A stretch of 64,000 bases of DNA, taken from contig NC_015666.1 of assembly GCF_000217715.1 (NCBI RefSeq), positions 1,500,270 to 1,564,269 of the forward strand. The letters are read 5' to 3'. Position 1 is the first letter of the stretch, and each line of letters opens with the position of its first letter. This DNA comes from Halopiger xanaduensis SH-6. GTDB taxonomy: Archaea > Halobacteriota > Halobacteria > Halobacteriales > Natrialbaceae. Under the pieces are notes generated by a model. It was not told the origin of the DNA, made no database searches, and was given only the letters and a program-made list of their open reading frames with translations. A program made the position numbers and the translations under genes. Below are positions 25,699 to 34,751 of this stretch, piece after piece.

Positions 25699-25935
25699 AT
25701 GGCAAAAGAACGCGAGGCTTGCGGCCGATGCTCGACGTCGATCGCGCTCGAGGCCGTGACCGAGGGGGAGGACGACGGCGGGGACGGCGACGAACGCGCA
25801 GGACGCGACCTCTTCGGTCCGGAGCGGATCGAGGTCGACGAAGGACAGCTCCGGTCGCTCTCGCCCGACGGCTGGATGGATCGCGTCTCGTCGCGCCTCG
25901 ATACGGCGGTCGAGCGACTTACCTGGGGCCGGTGA
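25699..25935 (+). CDS. Small acidic protein with one CxxC
   Basis: A 78-residue protein starting M-A-K-E-R-E-A-C-G-R-C. The C-G-R-C pair stands alone, with no second pair, so any zinc site would need dimerisation. An acidic middle (E-G-E-D-D-G-G-D-G-D) is followed by an amphipathic helix near the C-terminus. It lies between convergent or divergent neighbours and is not in an operon. Function unknown. Confidence 0.6.
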   Translation: MAKEREACGRCSTSIALEAVTEGEDDGGDGDERAGRDLFGPERIEVDEGQLRSLSPDGWMDRVSSRLDTAVERLTWGR

Positions 25936-25974
25936 GCGACGCCGATAATCGAACTGAGAATCGCTGCGAAGCGT

Positions 25975-27174
25975 TCAGTTCGTCGTAATAACCTCGATCA
26001 CGTCCCGCGGTTCGACCTCGTAGTCCTTGCCCAGTTGGCGGTTCGTCCGGCAGTCGATGGCGTGGAGGAACCCGTCGCCGATATCGGAGTGGAGGCTGTA
26101 CGCGAAGTCCTCCGCGGTCGAGTTCGGCGGGATCAGGTAGCAGTCGGGCAGCACCTCGCCGCGCTCGTTGCCCAGCCCGTTCGCGCCGCCGGGGAACACC
26201 GGCACGACGCCGAGCACGTCGAACAGCGCCGTCTCGAGGGCCGCCTGGACGCCCGTCGCGCCGTACTCGGAGAGGAAGTCTCGAATCTGCTCGAGTCCCT
26301 GTTCCTGCTCGCCGGAGATATCGCCCGTGATCTCGAAGTCCGCGTCGCCGGGCCGGTAGTCGACGACGCCGGCCTTGTCGGCGGATTTCAGCGCCTTCTC
26401 GGCGTGGGCGCTGCAGGGGACGAACGTGAGGTGGTCGTAGTCGGGATCGTCCGTGATCTCCTCGTAGTTTTCCTGTGCCTCCGGGAGGTCCATCTTGTTT
26501 GCGGCGACGACCATCGGCTTGGTCTCCTTGCGGATCTCGCGGGCGAGTCTGAGTTTCTCGTCGTCCTCCCAAGCCGCGGGATCGAAGCCGACATCCGTCC
26601 GGCGGATGAGGCGCTTGATCTCGTCCTCGTTGGTCTTGAACGCGCTCATCTGTTCGGCGAGCTCTTCTTCGATGGCGTCGTCCTCGGTGGTGTAGCCCGA
26701 CTCGTAGCGTTCGATGCCCTTCTCCAAGACGCCGAGGTACCACTGGTCGAGCTCCTCCTCTAAGAAGTCGATGTCCTTGCGCGGGTCGTGGTCCTCGGTG
26801 GGTTCGCCCTCGAGGTCGGTCTGGCCGGAGAAGTCGACGACGTGGACGAGCACGTCGGTTTCGTTCAGGTCGGTGAGGAACTGGTTGCCCAGGCCGGCGC
26901 CCTCGTGGGCGCCGGGAATGAGGCCGGCGACGTCGACGAGTTTCGTCGGGACGAACCGGGTGCCGTGATCGCAGTAGCCGACGTTGGGGGTACATTCCTC
27001 GTCGAATTCGGGGGCCGCGCAGTCGACGCGGACGTAGGCCTCGCCCACGCTGGGGTCGATAGTCGTGAACGGGTACGCGCCCTCGGGCACGTCGTTCATC
27101 GTCGCTGCGTTGAAGAAGGAAGATTTGCCGACGGACGGTTTGCCGACCAGTCCGATTCGGTAACTCGTACTCAT
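25975..27174 (-). CDS. ychF: YchF/OBG-type translation-associated NTPase
   Basis: A 399-residue TRAFAC GTPase-fold protein. G1 is G-K-P-S-V-G-K-S-S (near residue 10), G3 is D-V-A-G-L-I-P-G-A-H-E-G-A-G-L-G (near 80) and the G4-like N-K-M-D is near 220. The C-terminus holds a TGS-like domain (L-L-P-D-C-Y-L-I-P-P-N-S-T-A-E-D-F-A). Family members bind ribosomes and hydrolyse ATP or GTP. The ATG at 27174, just before Y-R-I-G-L-V-G, is chosen; 19 upstream codons are rejected as basic non-family sequence. Confidence 0.93.
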   Translation of the reverse strand: MSTSYRIGLVGKPSVGKSSFFNAATMNDVPEGAYPFTTIDPSVGEAYVRVDCAAPEFDEECTPNVGYCDHGTRFVPTKLVDVAGLIPGAHEGAGLGNQFLTDLNETDVLVHVVDFSGQTDLEGEPTEDHDPRKDIDFLEEELDQWYLGVLEKGIERYESGYTTEDDAIEEELAEQMSAFKTNEDEIKRLIRRTDVGFDPAAWEDDEKLRLAREIRKETKPMVVAANKMDLPEAQENYEEITDDPDYDHLTFVPCSAHAEKALKSADKAGVVDYRPGDADFEITGDISGEQEQGLEQIRDFLSEYGATGVQAALETALFDVLGVVPVFPGGANGLGNERGEVLPDCYLIPPNSTAEDFAYSLHSDIGDGFLHAIDCRTNRQLGKDYEVEPRDVIEVITTN

Positions 27175-27355
27175 TACCCCTTCTGGACGGGGGGCGCCTA
27201 AACGGGTTTCTCTCCGACACGACGGTGGCATAACGTGGCATACCGCGACGACGGCACGAACCAGCCGGCGCTCTCGAGTCCGACTCGAGTCGAAAACTGA
27301 AGGTGAAAACCGAGAGCCTGCGAGATCGAACCGATCGGCGCCGTCGCCGCCGTAC

Positions 27356-27634
27356 TTAGCCGGAGATCGCCTTCCAGCTCCAGCCGGCCAGCGCGAGCCA
27401 GATCAGCGCGAGCACGGCGAAGGCGCCCCACTGCTGGGTCTGCGTCTCCGCGACGGAGCCGAACACGTCCATGACGCCGGTCGCCTGCATCATCGCGACC
27501 GCGAGCAACAGGAGGCCGAAGATCGAGACGACCGCAACCCCGATCCAGTTGCGGATCATCCACTGATCCTCCTCTTTCGCCTCCTGTTTCGTGTTCGTGG
27601 GTTTCTTCGTTGGCTCTCGATCGGGTTCGGACAT
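27356..27634 (-). CDS. Small two-helix membrane protein
   Basis: A 92-residue protein. A charged 25-residue N-terminus (P-T-K-K-P-T-N-T-K-Q-E-A-K-E-E-D) is followed by two membrane helices: N-W-I-G-V-A-V-V-S-I-F-G-L-L-L-L-A and G-A-F-A-V-L-A-L-I-W-L-A-L-A. The second ends near the C-terminus. No family recognised. It is the sole gene between YchF and the aminotransferase. Confidence 0.65.
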   Translation of the reverse strand: MSEPDREPTKKPTNTKQEAKEEDQWMIRNWIGVAVVSIFGLLLLAVAMMQATGVMDVFGSVAETQTQQWGAFAVLALIWLALAGWSWKAISG

Positions 27635-27744
27635 GCGCTACCCTAGGACCGACGGCCGGGAAACGGTTGGACCTGCAGGTTCCGGCTACGCGTTCATCCC
27701 GCGGTTCGAAGCGTCACCGCCGCCGCTCGAGGTCCCGCAGCCGA

Positions 27745-28863
27745 TCACTCGAGCACCGCTTCGAGCGCGTCCATCGTCTCGTCGACCTGGTCGAGGCGCG
27801 CGTTGTGGCCCATGTGGCCCACGCGGAGAACGTCGTCCTCGAGGTCGCCGAGCCCGGTCGCGAGGACGATGTCGTGCTCCTCGCGCATGCGTTCCTGCAG
27901 TTCCGTGGCCCGACCGCCGACCTCGAGCGCGGTGACGGTCGGCGACGCCGCGCCCTCGTCGGGGTACGTCTCGAGGCCGAGTTCCGCGGCGCGCTCGCGA
28001 CACCGCCGGGCCGCGTCCGCGTGGCGCTCGAAGACGTTCTCGAGGCCCTCCTCGAGCAGCAGATCGGTTGCGGTCTCGAGGCCGGCGACGTTCGCCGAGA
28101 GGTGGGTGTAGGGGAACCACTCGACGTCCTCGTCGGCGGCGTTCCGCCAGGGCTCGAGGTTCGTGTACAGCGACCGGGTCTCGACGGCCTCGATGCGCTC
28201 CCAGGCGCGCTCGCTGATCGCGCAGGTCGTCAGCCCCGGCGGCGCGCTCAGACACTTCTGGCTCGCGCCGAGGCAGACGTCGATCCGGTCGGTCGGGACG
28301 GGCGTGCCGCCCAGGGCTGAGACTGCGTCGACGACCGAGAGCACGCCGTGGTCCTCGAGCGCGTCGAGGACCGGCTCGAGGTCGGAAAGCGTCCCCGTCG
28401 GCGTCTCGCAGTGGACCATCGTCGCGAGGTCGAACGGCTCGCCGGCGTCGGCGGCGCGCTCGAGTTCCTCGCGGACGGTGTCGGCCTCGAGCGTCCCTCG
28501 CCAGGGGAACTCGCAGGTGACGGCCTCGCCGCCGTAGTCCTCGACGAAGTCGGCGAAGCCGTCGCCGTAGAGCCCGTTCGAGAGGCAGAGCACGCGGTCG
28601 CCGTCCTCGACGAGCGAGGCGATTGCGGCCTCGAGGCCCAGAATGCCCTCGCCGCCGAGCACGACGACGTCCCGGTCGGTGCTCGCGTCGTCGGCGTCCC
28701 CGCCCGCCGCGTAGATCCGCTCGAGGTTAGCCGTCAGCGACCGATACGTCTCGAAGAATTCGCTCTCGACGTCGGGATTGGGCATCGGTTCGGCCATCCG
28801 CTGGCGCACCGCGGCAGGGACCTCGGTCGGTCCGGGGGTCATCCGCAGTCGATCGTCGCTCAT
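27745..28863 (-). CDS. Class V aminotransferase (alanine-glyoxylate / serine-pyruvate type)
   Basis: A 372-residue PLP enzyme. The N-terminal T-P-G-P-T-E-V-P signature, the G-E-G-I-L-G-L-E-A-A phosphate-binding region and the C-E-T-P-T-G-T segment are family hallmarks. The aspartate region is D-A-V-S-A-L-G-G and the PLP lysine lies in G-A-S-Q-K-C-L-S. The usual reactions are transamination of alanine or serine with glyoxylate or pyruvate. The protein begins at 28863, 54 bases downstream of the methyltransferase on the same strand. The amino donor cannot be set from sequence. Confidence 0.92.
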   Translation of the reverse strand: MSDDRLRMTPGPTEVPAAVRQRMAEPMPNPDVESEFFETYRSLTANLERIYAAGGDADDASTDRDVVVLGGEGILGLEAAIASLVEDGDRVLCLSNGLYGDGFADFVEDYGGEAVTCEFPWRGTLEADTVREELERAADAGEPFDLATMVHCETPTGTLSDLEPVLDALEDHGVLSVVDAVSALGGTPVPTDRIDVCLGASQKCLSAPPGLTTCAISERAWERIEAVETRSLYTNLEPWRNAADEDVEWFPYTHLSANVAGLETATDLLLEEGLENVFERHADAARRCRERAAELGLETYPDEGAASPTVTALEVGGRATELQERMREEHDIVLATGLGDLEDDVLRVGHMGHNARLDQVDETMDALEAVLE

Positions 28864-28917
28864 ACCGAGAGCCGGGACGCCCGACCCGATAAATCCCGGC
28901 GGCTTCGGGCCCTCGCT

Positions 28918-29607
28918 TCAGAGCGGTCCCGCGCTCCCGAGCCCGAGTCCGTCCCGTTCCCGGCGCAGCGTCCCGCGGACGACCGGCGTCACCGGGAAGA
29001 ACCCGAACTCGAGGCGCTCGATTTCCTCGACGTCAAACGCGTCGTGGGCGACGAACCGTGAGATCGTATCCCGGGTCAGGTGACAGCCGCCCGAGGCCCG
29101 TTTCCACAGCGGGTTCAACAGGTTCTGGCCGGTCCTGCGCCAGCCGTCGTTGCCGACGTGCTCGAGGAAGCGAAACTCGCTGTCGGGCCGCAGGACGCGC
29201 GTGATTTCGGACAGCGCGGCGTCGGGGTCCTGCACGGTGCAAAAAACCAGCGCCGAGACGACCGCGTCGAACGAGTCGTCGGGGTAGGGCAGCGACTCGG
29301 CGCGAGCGTCCCGCAGATCGACCGTCAGGCCGGCCTCGCGAGCCGTCTTCGCCGCGCGCGTTCGCATGTTCGGGTCCGGTTCGATCGCGTGGTACTCGAG
29401 ATCGGCCGCGGCGCCGTCGGCGACGTACGGAAACATCGCTCCGCTTCCCGGCCCGATCTCGAGGACCCGGCCCGAGAGGTCCCGCGCGAGGTACTCGCGG
29501 TGGGGTCGCAGCAACACCGAGTCCGGAAGCAAGTCGTAGAGCGCCGCGAAGACGGGATGGTTCACGTCGTCGGGTTCGGCCGCCGGTCGGACTGATCGTT
29601 CGGTCAT
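28918..29607 (-). CDS. Class I SAM-dependent methyltransferase
   Basis: A 229-residue Rossmann methyltransferase. Motif I V-L-E-I-G-P-G-S-G-A (near residue 50) binds S-adenosylmethionine. The acidic post-motif is Y-H-A-I-E-P-D, then D-A-R-A-E-S-L-P-Y-P-D-D-S-F-D and V-V-S-A-L-V-F-C. The family layout resembles UbiE/Methyltransf_11 enzymes. The C-terminus has C-H-L-T-R-D-T and a terminal low-complexity Gly/Leu tail. The methyl acceptor is unknown. It precedes the class V aminotransferase and could share its mRNA. Confidence 0.88.
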   Translation of the reverse strand: MTERSVRPAAEPDDVNHPVFAALYDLLPDSVLLRPHREYLARDLSGRVLEIGPGSGAMFPYVADGAAADLEYHAIEPDPNMRTRAAKTAREAGLTVDLRDARAESLPYPDDSFDAVVSALVFCTVQDPDAALSEITRVLRPDSEFRFLEHVGNDGWRRTGQNLLNPLWKRASGGCHLTRDTISRFVAHDAFDVEEIERLEFGFFPVTPVVRGTLRRERDGLGLGSAGPL

Positions 29608-29867
29608 GGGTTACCGTCCCACGGGAACGGTATTCAGTGTACGCCGTGACACTCGAGGCAGTACCGGCGAGACGCGCCGCTGTAGCGTCGAACTGGCGCC
29701 GTTCGCGCAGATCTTGAAATCCCCCAATATAACGGGGTTCTCGACACCCTTTTTGTCCTCGATCCCGTCTATCTGTTCGACGAGTATCACTCCAGACGAA
29801 GCGTCGGCCCGGATGCCGAAGTCGAGGATCCGTTCCATCCGGATCGCCGAGCGATCGGAGGGAATTC

Positions 29868-32774
29868 ATGAGTAAACAGGTATCTGACCACACCAGCCGC
29901 CATCTCACAGCTGACGACGGACGTCAGTTCGCATCCGCACAACCGAACGTCGATATTCGCGGCCCGCCCGGATCGGTCGAGAGCCACGAGGACAACGACC
30001 ACTTCGCCCTTATCTACGAGGACCGACGGCAGCAGTTCGAAACGGTCGTCCCGTTCATCGAGGAGGGACTCGAGCGCGGCGAGCGGTGTATCTACGTCGC
30101 CGACGACAACACCGTCGACGAGGTCCTCGAAGCGATGCGAATTCGCGGTATCCCCGTCGAGCGCGCCCGCGAGTCGGGAGCGCTCGTCGTCCACACGGCC
30201 GAAGAGACCTACCGCCGAACCGGCGAGTTCGACCGCGAGGCGATGCTCGAGTTCTGGGAGGGCGCCCTCGCGGACGCGACCGCCGACGAGTTCACGGGAC
30301 TCAGGGCGGCCGCCGAGATGACGTGGGCGCTCGACGACGACGAGACGGAACTCGACGACCTCTGCGAGTACGAAGAACTCCTCAATCCGCTCTACGACGG
30401 CGAGGACTACGCGGTCCTCTGTCAGTACAACCGGAACCGGTTCCCGGCGGAGATTCTCCACGACGTCCTCAAAACCCACCCGTTTCTCGTCTACGACGAC
30501 ACGACCGTCTGTCAGAACTTCTACTACACTCCGCCGGCGGAGTACTTCGGCGACGCCCGGCCGTCGCGGGAACTCGACCGGAAGCTGGCGACGCTCGTCG
30601 ATCGGACCGACGCGCGAACGACGATCGAGACCCGCGAGCGGTACCAGCGGGAACTCTACGAGACGATCGCGGACCCGACCGCGTCGCTCGGCGAGAAGAT
30701 CGAGAACCTGCTCGAGCTGGGCCGCCAGCGGCTCGGCCTCGAGATCGGCTACTTCACGGAAACCCGCGACGAGAACGCGTTCGAGATCGTGGAAGCCGTC
30801 GGGGACCACGAACAGATCCGGCCGGGAGTCACCGACTCGCTCTGTGACACCTACTGCGAAAAGCTGCTCGCCTCGCCCGGGACGATCGCCGTCCGCGACG
30901 CGGCCGAGGTCGGGTGGACCGACGACCCCGCCTACGAGCGGTTCGGCTTGGACGCGTACTTCGGCACGACCGTCCACGTCGGCGGCGAGGAGTACGGGAC
31001 GCTGTGTTTCGCCGCCGAGACGCCGCGCGAGAGATCGTACACGGACGCGGAACGGACGTTCCTCGACCTGATGGGGCAGTGCGTGGAGTACGAACTCGAG
31101 CGCCGGCGCCGCGAGCGATTCCTCCGGGAGAGCTACCGGATCACGGCCGATACCACCCGCAACTTCGACGAGAAACTCGAGGAGCTGCTCGAGTTGGGAC
31201 GGGAGTGGTTCGGCCTCGAGATGGGCGGGCTGAACCACCTCCCGGCGTGGGGCGGCGAGTTTCGGCTGGAGCGGGGCGTCGGCCTCGGCGTCGATCCCGA
31301 CGAGGAGCTGTGGTCGAATCCGGGGTACGGGTGCTTCTGCCGACAGACCATCGAAGCCGACGAGCCGATCGCGATGGCGGACGTTCGCGGTACCAACTGG
31401 GAAGACGACGTGATCCACCGCGAGTTCGGGTTGACCAGCTACCTCGGGACGCGAGTGATGAACGGGTCGACGCCGTACGGGACGTTCTGGTTCGGGAGTA
31501 CGGAACCCCGCGACCGGCCGTTCTCCGAGACCGAGCGCACGTTCATCGAGTTGATGGGCCAGTGGGTCAGCTACGAACTCGAGCGCGAACAGCGCGAACA
31601 CCACCAGCAGACGCTGAGCCGGATCGCCGCCGATCCCGATCGGTCGTTCGAGGCGAAGCTGGACGATCTGTTCGAACTTGGCTGCGAACGATTCGACCTC
31701 GAGATGGGCGGGATCGCGAAAATCGATCCGGCAACTGATTCGTTCACGGTCCAAGCCACGAACGGCGACCACGACCAGCTTCAGCCCGGCGCTGAGGCGC
31801 CGCTCTCGGAGACCTACTGTCGGGCCACGGTCGACGACGAGCCGATCGCAAACGTTACCGATCCCGAACGAGCCGGGTTCGGCAACACCCTCGCGTACGA
31901 CGAGTTCGGCGTCGAGACGTACATCGGCACCCGCATCGAACTCGAGAACGAGCCCGATCGGACCTTCTTCTTCGTCTCGACGGAGTCGCGCGACCGGGCG
32001 TTCACGGACGCCGAACTGACCTTCCACCAGCTCATGGCCCAGTGGATCCAGTACGAACTCGAGCGGACCCAGCGGGAACGGGCGCTCGAGGAATCGAACG
32101 AGCGCTTAGAGCAGTTCGCCTACGCGGCCTCCCACGACCTGCAAGAACCGCTGCGGATGGTCACGAGCTACCTCCAACTCCTCGAGAACCGGTACGCCGA
32201 CGCCTTCGACGAGGACGGCGAGGAGTTCCTCGAGTTCGCGGTCGACGGCGCCGAGCGCATGCGCGAGATGATCGACGGCCTGCTGGCTTACTCGCGGGTC
32301 GAGACGCAGGGCGATCCGTTCGAGCCGGTCGACCTCGACAGCCTGCTCGACGCCGTCCGGGAGGACCTCCAGATTCAGATCGACGAGACCGACGCCGAAA
32401 TTACGGCCGACGACCTCCCCCGCGTGTCGGGCGACGCGAGCCAGTTGCGCCAGGTCTTCCAGAACTTGCTCGAGAACGCGATCCGGTACAGCGGCGACGA
32501 CCCGCCGCGGATCCGCACCGATGCGACTCGCCGCGGGCGGGAGTGGGTGATCTCGGTCGAAGACGACGGGATCGGCATCGATCCGGACGATCAGGATCGG
32601 GTGTTCACCGTCTTCGATCGGCTCCACAGCCGCGAGGAGTACGAGGGAACCGGTATCGGCCTGGCGCTCTGTCAACGGATCGTCGAACGCCACGGCGGCG
32701 ACATCTGGGTCGACTCCGAACCCGGCGAGGGCTCGACGTTCTCGTTCACGCTCCCTGCGGTGCGCGATCGATAA
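29868..32774 (+). CDS. Sensor histidine kinase: MEDS domain, three GAF-like repeats, HisKA and HATPase
   Basis: A 968-residue soluble sensor kinase with no membrane segment. Residues about 43-228 form a MEDS (DcmR-type sensory) domain, starting D-H-F-A-L-I-Y-E-D. Three related GAF-like units follow at about 262-410, 422-571 and 583-731. Each has the same block order (E-L-G-x-x-R/W/C-x-x-L/F/D-x-L-E, x-Y/F-C, E-F/R-F-G, R-T-F, L-M-G/A-Q). HisKA follows with S-H-D-L-Q-E-P (H756), then an N-box N-L-L-E-N-A-I-R-Y-S-G and a D-D-G-I-G-I / G-T-G-I-G-L-A catalytic domain. GGAGGG lies seven bases before the ATG. No receiver gene lies next to it. Confidence 0.92.
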   Translation: MSKQVSDHTSRHLTADDGRQFASAQPNVDIRGPPGSVESHEDNDHFALIYEDRRQQFETVVPFIEEGLERGERCIYVADDNTVDEVLEAMRIRGIPVERARESGALVVHTAEETYRRTGEFDREAMLEFWEGALADATADEFTGLRAAAEMTWALDDDETELDDLCEYEELLNPLYDGEDYAVLCQYNRNRFPAEILHDVLKTHPFLVYDDTTVCQNFYYTPPAEYFGDARPSRELDRKLATLVDRTDARTTIETRERYQRELYETIADPTASLGEKIENLLELGRQRLGLEIGYFTETRDENAFEIVEAVGDHEQIRPGVTDSLCDTYCEKLLASPGTIAVRDAAEVGWTDDPAYERFGLDAYFGTTVHVGGEEYGTLCFAAETPRERSYTDAERTFLDLMGQCVEYELERRRRERFLRESYRITADTTRNFDEKLEELLELGREWFGLEMGGLNHLPAWGGEFRLERGVGLGVDPDEELWSNPGYGCFCRQTIEADEPIAMADVRGTNWEDDVIHREFGLTSYLGTRVMNGSTPYGTFWFGSTEPRDRPFSETERTFIELMGQWVSYELEREQREHHQQTLSRIAADPDRSFEAKLDDLFELGCERFDLEMGGIAKIDPATDSFTVQATNGDHDQLQPGAEAPLSETYCRATVDDEPIANVTDPERAGFGNTLAYDEFGVETYIGTRIELENEPDRTFFFVSTESRDRAFTDAELTFHQLMAQWIQYELERTQRERALEESNERLEQFAYAASHDLQEPLRMVTSYLQLLENRYADAFDEDGEEFLEFAVDGAERMREMIDGLLAYSRVETQGDPFEPVDLDSLLDAVREDLQIQIDETDAEITADDLPRVSGDASQLRQVFQNLLENAIRYSGDDPPRIRTDATRRGREWVISVEDDGIGIDPDDQDRVFTVFDRLHSREEYEGTGIGLALCQRIVERHGGDIWVDSEPGEGSTFSFTLPAVRDR

Positions 32775-32801
32775 TCGGCCGCCGTCGCCGCTTCCTCTCC
32801 G

Positions 32802-33578
32802 TCACCGGATCGTATCCGGAACCCGGTCGATCACGTCCGTCGCGAGGACGCCCGGTCCGTACTCGGCCGTCGCGAGTTCGCCGCTCTTGCCGAGGATCCA
32901 CGCGCCCAGTTCCGCGGCCGCCGTCCGGTCCATCCCCTGACCCAGCAGCGACGCCGTGATCCCGGCCAGCGTGTCGCCCGTTCCGGCGACCGTCAGCGCC
33001 GAGGTGCCGGTCTCGTTGTGCAGTCGCTCGCCGCCGGCGACGATCTCGTCCACGTCGCCGGTCAGCGTGATCACCGCACCCGTCTCCTCCGTGAACGTCT
33101 CGAGGGAGCCGTAGGCTTCCCGAATCGGATCGTCCTCGGAACTGCTCGGCGTGAGGATCGCACTCGAGAGGTCGGCGTCGAGCGCGGGTTCGATCGCGAG
33201 CGCGTCGACGACGACGGGGACGTCAACGCCGTCGATGGTCTCGCAGACCGCCTCGGTTTCCGCGTCGACGAGTCCGGGGCCGATCACGAGCGCGTCGGCC
33301 CACCCGCAGACGTCCAGGGCTTGCTCGACGGCGTCTTCGCTGAACCGCTCGCCGGCGTAGTAGCTCGCTAACAGGTTCGGCGAGTGGGTCGCGACGATCT
33401 CGTAGATGTTCTCGGCGACCAGCGCCCGGACGTGGTCCGAGCCGGTCCGCAGCGCCGCCATGCCGGCGATCGCCGGCTGGTTCGGGTAGTCGATGCTGCC
33501 GCCGACGACGGCGATCCGGCCGTTGTCCTTCCCCGTCTCCTCGGAGACGTTCGAGAGCGTTCGCTGGAGTCGTCCCAT
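32802..33578 (-). CDS. nnrD: ADP-dependent NAD(P)H-hydrate dehydratase-like (YjeF C-terminal/ribokinase fold)
   Basis: A 258-residue ribokinase-like protein. The N-terminal G-R-I-A-V-V-G-G-S strand, A-G-M-A-A-L-R-T-G, V-I-G-P-G-L, I-L-T-P and the nucleotide-site A-G-T-G-D-T-L-A-G (near 215) are the YjeF_C hallmarks. The family repairs hydrated NADH and NADPH. The usual N-terminal epimerase domain of bifunctional YjeF proteins is absent. The start at 33578 (M-G-R-L-Q-R) is preferred, since the upstream frame is arginine-rich. It is divergent from the phosphoribosyltransferase gene. Confidence 0.85.
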   Translation of the reverse strand: MGRLQRTLSNVSEETGKDNGRIAVVGGSIDYPNQPAIAGMAALRTGSDHVRALVAENIYEIVATHSPNLLASYYAGERFSEDAVEQALDVCGWADALVIGPGLVDAETEAVCETIDGVDVPVVVDALAIEPALDADLSSAILTPSSSEDDPIREAYGSLETFTEETGAVITLTGDVDEIVAGGERLHNETGTSALTVAGTGDTLAGITASLLGQGMDRTAAAELGAWILGKSGELATAEYGPGVLATDVIDRVPDTIR

Positions 33579-33736
33579 ACCTCTCGTCGCGAACCGGAAC
33601 GGGTAGTGATTCGGCCAGCGTGTTCCAGTCCGGTCGCGACCGCGCTCGAGGCCGCTCCCGACTCCCGTCCCCCTCGAGCGTCTGCCCCGTCGTGTCCCAC
33701 GGTAACGCAAAGTGCGTGGCCCGCCTATACCCGACC

Positions 33737-34375
33737 ATGTTCGCCACGCGAAGCGAGGCGGGCGATCGACTCGCGGCCGAACTCGAGGGGCGGGGCGTCG
33801 AGGCCGACGTCGTCCTCGGCATTCCGCGGGGCGCACTGCCGGTCGCTCGGCCGGTCGCGGACGCGCTCGAGGCCGACCTCGACGTCGTCGTCGCGCGAAA
33901 GCTGGGCGCGCCGAACAACCCGGAACTGGCCCTCGGTGCGGTCGCCAGCGACGGCAGCGTCTGGTACAACGACGCGCTCATCGATCGCCTCGACGTCTCC
34001 GACGACTACCTCGAGGAGATTCGCGCGGAGGAAGCGCAAAACGCCCGCGAGAAGGCCGACCGGTACCGCGATTCGCCGGGGCTGCCGGATCTCGAGGGAG
34101 AACGCGTCCTCGTCGTCGACGACGGCGTCGCGACGGGCGCCACCGCGACGGCGTGTCTCCGCCAGGTTCGGGCGGCCGACGCCGACTACGTCGGGCTGGC
34201 GGTGCCCGTCGGCTCGCCGCAGTCGGTCGCCGACCTCGAGGCCGAAGCCGACGAGGTGATCGCGCTCGAGACGCCCGAGAACTTCCGCGCGGTCGGGCAG
34301 TTCTACCGCGAGTTCGGACAGGTGACCGACGAGGAGGCGATCGCCTATCTGGAGGGACTGGGCGGCCGGTCCTAA
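33737..34375 (+). CDS. Phosphoribosyltransferase-family protein
   Basis: A 212-residue protein of the type I phosphoribosyltransferase family. The PRPP-binding loop is V-L-V-V-D-D-G-V-A-T-G-A-T (near 130), preceded by V-V-A-R-K-L-G-A-P-N-N-P. The C-terminal half continues the Rossmann-like fold. It resembles the 'predicted phosphoribosyltransferases' found with hydrolases in bacteria rather than the purine salvage enzymes, so the acceptor base is not clear. The last four bases overlap the convergent membrane-protein gene. Confidence 0.85.
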   Translation: MFATRSEAGDRLAAELEGRGVEADVVLGIPRGALPVARPVADALEADLDVVVARKLGAPNNPELALGAVASDGSVWYNDALIDRLDVSDDYLEEIRAEEAQNAREKADRYRDSPGLPDLEGERVLVVDDGVATGATATACLRQVRAADADYVGLAVPVGSPQSVADLEAEADEVIALETPENFRAVGQFYREFGQVTDEEAIAYLEGLGGRS

Positions 34376-34596
34376 TCGGAATCGACCGTCGCCTCGTCCG
34401 CCCGCGGCAGTTCCGACCGCTGCGAGAGGTACCAGAGGACGACGACCCAGCCGGCGAGCGGAACGGAGAGTATGCCGAGGGCGTACATCGTCGCCCGCTC
34501 GAGATCGAGTCGTCTCGCGTCGAGGTAGACGAGGGCGGCGATCGGGAACTGGATCAGGAGGGCCGCGATGAGGAGCACGACGACCGAACTGGACAT
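34372..34596 (-). CDS. Small two-helix membrane protein
   Basis: A 74-residue protein. Two hydrophobic segments (V-V-V-L-L-I-A-A-L-L-I-Q-F-P-I-A-A-L and A-L-G-I-L-S-V-P-L-A-G-W-V-V-V-L-W) are separated by a charged loop Y-L-D-A-R-R-L-D-L-E-R-A. The loop pattern resembles the phospholipase D-nuclease N-terminal-type membrane domain of small proteins. It ends within the last codons of the convergent phosphoribosyltransferase. The ATG at 34596 is used. Confidence 0.65.
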   Translation of the reverse strand: MSSSVVVLLIAALLIQFPIAALVYLDARRLDLERATMYALGILSVPLAGWVVVLWYLSQRSELPRADEATVDSD

Positions 34597-34751
34597 ATCA
34601 ACCGAATCACAGCCGTGGGAGAAAAAAGTACGCGAGGGGTCACAGTGGCGATTCGCTCGAGCCGACTCGGTTTTGGTCACCCGACCGAGCCGACTGACAC
34701 GCCGCTGCCTCGAACCGATACCCGTACCCCGCTCGAGCCCCTGAAACGGGT

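Noticed and set aside
29611-29838. Minus-strand frame of 75 codons between the methyltransferase and the histidine kinase
   Set aside because: The interval is AT-richer than coding DNA and looks like the divergent promoter region. The frame has no recognisable domain and a non-acidic composition, so it is not called as a gene.
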